A stretch of 64,000 nucleotides of DNA, from positions 1 to 64,000 of the forward strand of contig JBBIII010000003.1 of NCBI GenBank assembly GCA_037446575.1. The letters run 5' to 3'. The translations under genes and the position numbers were made by a program. How positions within the stretch are numbered: position 1 is the stretch's first letter; each line of letters begins with the position of its first letter. Positions 59,121 through 64,000 of this stretch are shown piece by piece. Below the pieces are notes generated by a model. The model did not search any database. It was not told the DNA's origin and saw only the letters and a list, made by a program, of their open reading frames with translations. Source of the DNA: JBBIII01 sp037446575. Lineage in GTDB: Bacteria; Bacteroidota; Ignavibacteria; UBA10030.

Positions 59121-59167
59121 TTAAGAGCAATTAAATTTACATATCTTAATTTATCATAAGATTTGTT

Positions 59168-59986
59168 CTATTTTTTCGTCATTAATGTATTTTTAAATTC
59201 TTTGTATCTTTCTGCAAATAAATTTTCTTCATTTGCCGTGGGATTGTTTGCTTCAACAAGAAGTTTGTTTATATGGTCAAGTCTATCTTTTGGTAATGGA
59301 TGAGTTGAAAGCAAGCGCTCAAGTGCCCCCCCTCTGTTACCATCGCCTATTTTTTCAAAAAAGAATTTGATAGCGCCGGGAAAATATTCCGTCGATTGCA
59401 AATATTTAAATGAATAAGTATCTGCTTCTATTTCCTCAGTTCGACTATATTTTAATAATCCAAGTCCGCCAACGACGCCAGCAAGTTGAGTTCCAGTTTC
59501 GCCCAATTTACCGCTCAGCAAATTAATTATAGTCTGAACGCCATATTGCGCAGTTATTTTTTTTGTTGAATGTCTCTGCTCTGCATGCGCAATTTCATGT
59601 GCAATTACTCCAGCTAAAGTCGCTTCATTATCAACATATTTTAGAAGACCCGTATATATATATATATATCCGCCCGGCGTACAAAATGCATTTATAGTAC
59701 TATCATCATCTATCACCTCAAATTGATATGCAAATTGATTCCTGTACTTTATTACAGGCGATGCAATAATTTTTTTCCCTATATTATCAATATAACTTTT
59801 CACATCTGGTCGGTCTTTTAGAATTGGATACTCTTTTGGATTCTTTCTTATTTCATTATCAAATTGTCTGCCTAATTCTATATCTTTTGATACCGGGAAA
59901 ATATTAATGCTTTTAAATGTGCCGCAACCTACCGCGAATAATGATATCGAAAATATGATTATATAATTCTTAATTATTTTAATCAT
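59168..59986 (-). CDS. M48-family metalloprotease lipoprotein
   Basis: The 272-residue protein has a signal peptide with lipobox ending at C21 (FAVGC), so it is a lipoprotein. The zinc site is H130-E131-H134 in AHEIAHAEQRHS, with the third ligand in EEIEADTYSFKYL; GGYIYIYTGLL is a family motif. It resembles periplasmic quality-control proteases such as BepA/LoiP but has no TPR region. The YIYIY codons form a 17-base TA repeat (59653-59669). It lies 12 bases after truA. Confidence 0.92.
   Translation of the reverse strand: MIKIIKNYIIIFSISLFAVGCGTFKSINIFPVSKDIELGRQFDNEIRKNPKEYPILKDRPDVKSYIDNIGKKIIASPVIKYRNQFAYQFEVIDDDSTINAFCTPGGYIYIYTGLLKYVDNEATLAGVIAHEIAHAEQRHSTKKITAQYGVQTIINLLSGKLGETGTQLAGVVGGLGLLKYSRTEEIEADTYSFKYLQSTEYFPGAIKFFFEKIGDGNRGGALERLLSTHPLPKDRLDHINKLLVEANNPTANEENLFAERYKEFKNTLMTKK
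59653..59669. repeat. TA dinucleotide repeat (8.5 units) inside the M48 gene
   Basis: Uninterrupted TATATA run of 17 bases coding YIYIY within the conserved GGYIYIYTGLL motif. A one-unit slip would shift the frame. Confidence 0.9.
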
Positions 59987-59998
59987 GCTCTATTGCTC

Positions 59999-60727
59999 CT
60001 AATAAAATATTTCTTCTAAAAATAATCCTTTAGCTGGTGCAGACATACCTGCTGTTGAACGATCTTTTGCATTAATTATATCTGTAAATTTATTATACTC
60101 AGTATGTCCTCTGCCTACATTCACCATAGTGCCTACTAATGAACGCACCATTCCATGTAAAAATCTATTAGCTGTAATATTAAAAATTAATTTGTTTTCA
60201 TGTTTTTTCCATAATGCGGAAGATACTATGCACAAATAATTATTTTGATATTCGTTTTGCTTGCAGAAAGAACGAAATTCATGCTCCCCTATTATTTGTT
60301 TCGCACATTTTTGCAATAGCTCATATTCCAACTCCTGATATACTTGCCAGCAGTATTTACGATCAACAGCTGTTGGCGCTTGACTTATACAATAACTATA
60401 ACGTCGGCTTTTTGCGCTGTATCGAGCATTAAAATCGAGAGATACATTCTCAGCTTCCAACACAATAATATCCTTAGGAAGAACTGCATTTAAACTATGT
60501 GCAACTAAACCTAACTCAATTTCTTTGTCAATTATGAAATTTGCTATTTGCCCTTTTGCATGAACGCCAGCGTCAGTTCTGCCTGCGCCTGTTATTCTTA
60601 CATTTACTTGATAAATTTTACTAATTGCTTTTTCAATTTCCTCTTGTATCGATTTTCCATTTTTTTGAAATTGCCAACCCACATAATCTGTCCCATCATA
60701 TTCTAACTTTAAACGTATGTTATACAT
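59999..60727 (-). CDS. truA: tRNA pseudouridine(38-40) synthase
   Basis: TruA makes pseudouridine in the tRNA anticodon arm. The 242-residue protein has LEYDGTDYVGWQFQKNGKSIQEEIE, the catalytic GAGRTDAGVHAKGQIANF, FNARYSAKSRRYSYCI and FLHGMVRSLVGTMVNVGRG. The length is usual. It is 9 bases after the DUF5683-like gene and precedes the M48 lipoprotein. Confidence 0.96.
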   Translation of the reverse strand: MYNIRLKLEYDGTDYVGWQFQKNGKSIQEEIEKAISKIYQVNVRITGAGRTDAGVHAKGQIANFIIDKEIELGLVAHSLNAVLPKDIIVLEAENVSLDFNARYSAKSRRYSYCISQAPTAVDRKYCWQVYQELEYELLQKCAKQIIGEHEFRSFCKQNEYQNNYLCIVSSALWKKHENKLIFNITANRFLHGMVRSLVGTMVNVGRGHTEYNKFTDIINAKDRSTAGMSAPAKGLFLEEIFY

Positions 60728-60736
60728 CTTACTTGT

Positions 60737-61471
60737 TTAAAATGAAGATTTAATATTTATACCTATTCCATCGAATTTATTATTATTACTAATGGCATAT
60801 GTACGAATTTGAAAGTCGCTATCATCAGATATTGATTTATTATAAGCTGCAGCTTTTCTTCCAGCTGAAAATGCTGATATTAAATGGTTCACAACTATTG
60901 CTCCTATTACGAATTTAGAATTATTCTTTGCCGCATCACTCCTGATTCGCAAATCTTTAAAGCGCAATCGATTAGCATCATTATTCCATACCCAATTATA
61001 GTCGGGTGTTGTATAGATTAAATTATATTCTCTATTTCTGAGTTTTGTTTGATTATACTCGTCTGTTGAATTAAAATTTCCAATATTTACTGCAAATTTA
61101 TCGTCTTTATTTTCAAAAATTGCGCCAGAATTTTGCGTAGCATAAGAACGAGCATCTTTGCCGAGCCAATTCGAGTGAATTCTAAATCCTGCGTAAGTGA
61201 GCCATAAGCCGCCTTCGGCAATTAAATGATACTTGCCTGTCTCAATTGAACCAGCATATAACTCGCCTATACCTGGGATAATTAACGATGCTACTACGGC
61301 TAAAAATACAGATTTTTTGCTGTCAGGCGTCAGAGCTAAATTATTTTCTACGGTGTGTCGCGTTTCCGAATAGTTTTCCATTTTTAGCAGTTCGTTTTTC
61401 GATCTATACTGACTAATTAATTGACTAAAATTGAAAATTGAAAGAAGTAATATTGATATTATAATTTTCAT
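60737..61471 (-). CDS. DUF5683-like exported or membrane protein
   Basis: The 244-residue protein starts with a signal-peptide-like segment (MKIIISILLLSIFNFSQLISQ). It has FLAVVASLIIPGIGELYAGSIETGKYHLIAEGGLWLTYAGFRI, the SxxxPGxGxxYxG-helix pattern of DUF5683-type proteins frequent in Bacteroidota-like bacteria, and a second hydrophobic segment (KFVIGAIVVNHLISAFSAGRKAAAYN). The function is unknown. It stands between mtaB (30 bases) and truA (9 bases). Confidence 0.65.
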   Translation of the reverse strand: MKIIISILLLSIFNFSQLISQYRSKNELLKMENYSETRHTVENNLALTPDSKKSVFLAVVASLIIPGIGELYAGSIETGKYHLIAEGGLWLTYAGFRIHSNWLGKDARSYATQNSGAIFENKDDKFAVNIGNFNSTDEYNQTKLRNREYNLIYTTPDYNWVWNNDANRLRFKDLRIRSDAAKNNSKFVIGAIVVNHLISAFSAGRKAAAYNKSISDDSDFQIRTYAISNNNKFDGIGINIKSSF

Positions 61472-61501
61472 TTTTATTCTCCACTTTAATTTTAATACTT
61501 A

Positions 61502-62803
61502 TTAATTACTCAAACTCCTACTGGTAATCTCACCAATACAACTATCTGCGGATGCTTCTTTAATTTCAGCATTCATTATATTATTAGCAATATTTTTTTC
61601 TGTTTTAGCATAAACTCGGATATATTCTTCTGTTAAGCCAGAGGCAACGCCAAGATTATTTTTCGATTCAAAAAGCACAGAGACTATTTTATTAAGGAAA
61701 CACGAATTAAATGTTTTACGTTTTTCTACACTCAAATCATTCAATTTTTTACAACGATTGGTCTTGTTCGAATAAGACACCTTAGGGAAATAATTTATTG
61801 CTCGCGTATTAGGTCTTTCTGAATAAGGGAAAACATGAATATATGATATCGGCATTTCGTTTATAAAATCGAATGTTTCCTGAAATAACTCATCCGTTTC
61901 ACCTGGGAAGCCAACTATTAAGTCAATGCCGATACCTGCCGCCGGTATCTTATTTTTTATTTTTTTTACACATTCTGCAAATACTTTTTTATTATATTTT
62001 CTATTCATTTTTTTTAAAATGTTATCTGAGCCAGATTGAAGCGGTATATGCCAGTGATTACATATTTTTTCATTATTCATCCATAAATTAAGTAGTTCGT
62101 CCGAAAGAAGATTAGGTTCAATAGAACTAATCCGTATTCGTTCGATTCCATCGACTTTTGTAATGCTCGTTAGTAATTTCTTCAAGTCTGCACCTTCATC
62201 GTCTCTATAACATCCAATATTAACACCGGTAAGGACAATTTCCTTGTAGCCATTTTCAGCCGCATCTTGTGTTAATTGCACTACTTCTTCTATTCTTGCG
62301 CTTCTACTTTTTCCTCTTGCAAGTGGAACTATACAGTATGAGCAAGTAAAATCGCATCCATCTTGAATTTTGATAAATGCTCGTGTTCTTTCTTCATATC
62401 CTATAGATGAAGCAGGAGAAAAACTTTCATCACAAGAAACAAATATTTCAGTTATACTACCTTTTTTAAAATCATTAATGTATTCCAAAATATTTTTCTT
62501 TTCAGAATTTCCTAAAACTAAATCAACTCCTTTTATCTTTGCAATATTTTCGGATTGTAACTGTGAATAACAACCAGTAACAATTATTGAAGCTTGAGGT
62601 GATTTTCTGATTGCTCTGCGAATTATTTGTCTGCATTCACGATCTGCATTTTCAGTAACTGTGCAAGTATTAATAATTACAATATCTGCTTCTTCAAAAT
62701 TATGAACAATTTTATATCCATATTTTACGAATTGTTGACCAATTGAAGCAGTTTCAACGTAATTTAGCTTGCAACCTAGTGTATGTAAAGCGACGCGTTT
62801 CAT
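61502..62803 (-). CDS. mtaB: tRNA t6A37 methylthiotransferase (MtaB type)
   Basis: This 433-residue radical SAM enzyme adds the 2-methylthio group to t6A37 in tRNAs that read ANN codons. The N-terminal UPF0004 domain has its three cluster cysteines (TLGCKLNY, NTCTVTENAD, VTGCYSQ), the radical SAM core has CDFTCSYC (CxxxCxxC), and a TRAM-like tail follows. The CKLNxxE start and overall layout fit MtaB rather than MiaB or RimO. It follows rpsA behind a terminator. Confidence 0.92.
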   Translation of the reverse strand: MKRVALHTLGCKLNYVETASIGQQFVKYGYKIVHNFEEADIVIINTCTVTENADRECRQIIRRAIRKSPQASIIVTGCYSQLQSENIAKIKGVDLVLGNSEKKNILEYINDFKKGSITEIFVSCDESFSPASSIGYEERTRAFIKIQDGCDFTCSYCIVPLARGKSRSARIEEVVQLTQDAAENGYKEIVLTGVNIGCYRDDEGADLKKLLTSITKVDGIERIRISSIEPNLLSDELLNLWMNNEKICNHWHIPLQSGSDNILKKMNRKYNKKVFAECVKKIKNKIPAAGIGIDLIVGFPGETDELFQETFDFINEMPISYIHVFPYSERPNTRAINYFPKVSYSNKTNRCKKLNDLSVEKRKTFNSCFLNKIVSVLFESKNNLGVASGLTEEYIRVYAKTEKNIANNIMNAEIKEASADSCIGEITSRSLSN

Positions 62804-62807
62804 AATG

Positions 62808-62847
62808 AAAAAAGAGTTGCCTGTTCAAAACATGGCAACTCTTTTTT
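62808..62847 (-). terminator. Intrinsic terminator after rpsA (bidirectional by symmetry)
   Basis: AAAAAAGAGTTGCC and GGCAACTCTTTTTT are perfect 14-base complements around a 12-base loop. On the minus strand the stem ends in six T residues, 16 bases after the rpsA stop and 5 bases before the mtaB ATG. Confidence 0.9.
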
Positions 62848-62862
62848 ACTATTATTCATTTA

Positions 62863-64000
62863 TTAATTTAATGTAGGAGAGTCATTTTTTTCTTCGCTAA
62901 ATAAATCAGCGGCAGCTTTCTCTTCATCAGATGGAGATGGAGCTGAAATGACATCTTTCATCGTCATAGGAGACAACTTATGAGTTGCAACATATTCATC
63001 AACAAGTTTCTGCTCCTTACCGCGTAGATATTCAAGCGCAGATAAAACTATCTTTTTGCTCTCTTTATCAAACTCGATCACTTTTAACAATAATGTGTCG
63101 CCTACTTTGAATGACTCTGTGATATTCTTAACTGGTGTTTGTGAAAGCTGTGATAGCGGAACAAAACCATCCACACCCAGAGGCATTTCGATAATCACAC
63201 CTTTTTCTATAATTCGGACTATTTTACCATCGACATCAGTTCCTACTTTATACTGTGATTCAAATACATCCCATGGATTTTCTTGAATTTGTTTATGTCC
63301 TAATGATATTCGTCTTTGTTCAATATCTACAGACAAAACAATCACTTCTAATTGATCGCTTTTCTTTACTACTTCACCCGGGTGTCGTATTTTCTTTGTC
63401 CAAGATAAATCTGAAATGTGTACTAAACCATCTACACCTTCTTCAAGTTCTATAAACACTCCAAAGTTTGTTAAATTTCTAACAACACCTGTATGTTTTG
63501 AACCAATCGGATATTTTTGCATCAACGTTGTCCAAGGATCTGGTTCTAGCTGTTTCATTCCAAGCGATATCTTCTTTCCCTCTTTATCTAAAGAAAGAAT
63601 TATAGCTTCTACTAATTGTCCCATTGAAACAAATTGCGAGGGATGTTTTATATGCTGGGTCCAGCTCATTTCAGAAATATGGATTAATCCTTCTATGCCT
63701 TTTTCTATTTCTACAAATGCACCGTAATCAGTAAGCGATACAATTTTTCCTGATACCTTTGTCCCGACAGGATAACGTTGCTCAATATTTTCCCACGGAT
63801 GCGGTTGTAATTGTTTCATCCCGAGTGAAATTCTTTTCTTCTCAGGGTCGAAATCTAGCACTACTACATTTATTGTTTGATCAAGTTTTACAACTTCTGC
63901 AGGATGATTTACTCTGCCCCATGAAAGATCGGTAATATGCACCAATCCATCTACCCCGCCAAGGTCGATAAATACACCAAAATCTGTAACTGCTTTTACA
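62863..64000 (-). CDS. rpsA: Ribosomal protein S1, C-terminal part (5' end outside window)
   Basis: The frame is open to the window end; the ORF reading [27 protein letters not shown] upstream of the first internal start shows the gene continues. At least four S1 repeats are visible, each with the GAFV/GVFIE, GLVHIS(D/E)(L/M)SW and (K)ISLGMKQL pattern; the last one is divergent ([19 protein letters not shown]), followed by a Glu/Asp/Ser-rich tail. S1 binds mRNA on the 30S subunit. Full-length proteins have six repeats. Confidence 0.95.
   Translation of the reverse strand, partial: VKAVTDFGVFIDLGGVDGLVHITDLSWGRVNHPAEVVKLDQTINVVVLDFDPEKKRISLGMKQLQPHPWENIEQRYPVGTKVSGKIVSLTDYGAFVEIEKGIEGLIHISEMSWTQHIKHPSQFVSMGQLVEAIILSLDKEGKKISLGMKQLEPDPWTTLMQKYPIGSKHTGVVRNLTNFGVFIELEEGVDGLVHISDLSWTKKIRHPGEVVKKSDQLEVIVLSVDIEQRRISLGHKQIQENPWDVFESQYKVGTDVDGKIVRIIEKGVIIEMPLGVDGFVPLSQLSQTPVKNITESFKVGDTLLLKVIEFDKESKKIVLSALEYLRGKEQKLVDEYVATHKLSPMTMKDVISAPSPSDEEKAAADLFSEEKNDSPTLN

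Overview
This 64 kb window is AT-rich (I judge about one third G+C by eye) bacterial chromosome, almost entirely housekeeping genes packed in long operons, mostly on the minus strand. The gene set points to the Bacteroidota/Chlorobiota/Ignavibacteriota group: bacillithiol synthase BshC, a LolCDE-type lipoprotein exporter plus Lnt (so a Gram-negative envelope), PASTA and DUF5683-like proteins, and no encoded CCA on the tRNAs or tmRNA. Many genes carry clear Shine-Dalgarno sequences (rpsO, nusA, infB, aspS), which argues against the core Bacteroidota, where SD use is weak, and favours Ignavibacteria/Chlorobi. This placement is inference; a 16S or marker-gene tree would settle it.

Layout. 1-2.0 kb: tail of a possible XRE-type regulator and an M28 peptidase. 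2.1-7.8 kb (+): yqeY, cvpA, mutS2, purL. 7.9-11.3 kb (-): diacylglycerol-kinase-like gene, tmRNA, LOG-family enzyme overlapping a deoxyribosyltransferase-like gene, rhomboid protease. 11.4-12.8 kb (+): tyrosine phenol-lyase. 13.0-19.7 kb (-): small accessory proteins, tryptophanase, a peroxiredoxin-like protein without its catalytic cysteine, apt, an enoyl-CoA hydratase family gene, an Lrp-type regulator, rpe, a PASTA protein. 19.8-23.3 kb (+): nucleoside salvage (cdd, tdk, purine nucleoside phosphorylase) and bshC. 23.3-33.8 kb (-): aroA, pnp, rpsO, ribF, truB, rbfA, infB, nusA, rimP, the classic translation/transcription operon, preceded by a terminator-like hairpin. 33.9-39.4 kb (-): LOG paralog, threonine aldolase, lnt, PAP2 phosphatase, DedA, ispF, acylphosphatase in a tightly overlapping operon. 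39.5-39.6 kb: tRNA-Leu(GAG) and tRNA-Lys(UUU). 39.7-44.4 kb (-): small membrane protein, LolD, two LolC/E permeases, prfB with programmed +1 frameshift. 44.4-51.8 kb (-): aspS, trxA, dnaE, proS. 51.9 kb: tRNA-Arg(CCU). 52-57.7 kb (-): Nudix-like protein, nitrilase-family amidohydrolase, MFS transporter, glgB, nadD. 57.8 kb: a 100-N scaffold gap. 58.3-64 kb (-): CorC-like CBS protein, M48 lipoprotein, truA, a DUF5683-like protein, mtaB, and the 3' part of rpsA running off the window.

No CRISPR array, prophage, insertion sequence or obvious defence island is visible. The most notable observations are: an RF2 frameshift site whose in-frame stop is UAA instead of the usual UGA; a tyrosine phenol-lyase and a tryptophanase encoded 1.7 kb apart and separable by their specificity residues; the cysteine-less peroxiredoxin two bases upstream of tryptophanase; the hairpin just in front of rimP-nusA; and an N gap flanked by identical 55-mers that is probably an assembly artefact.
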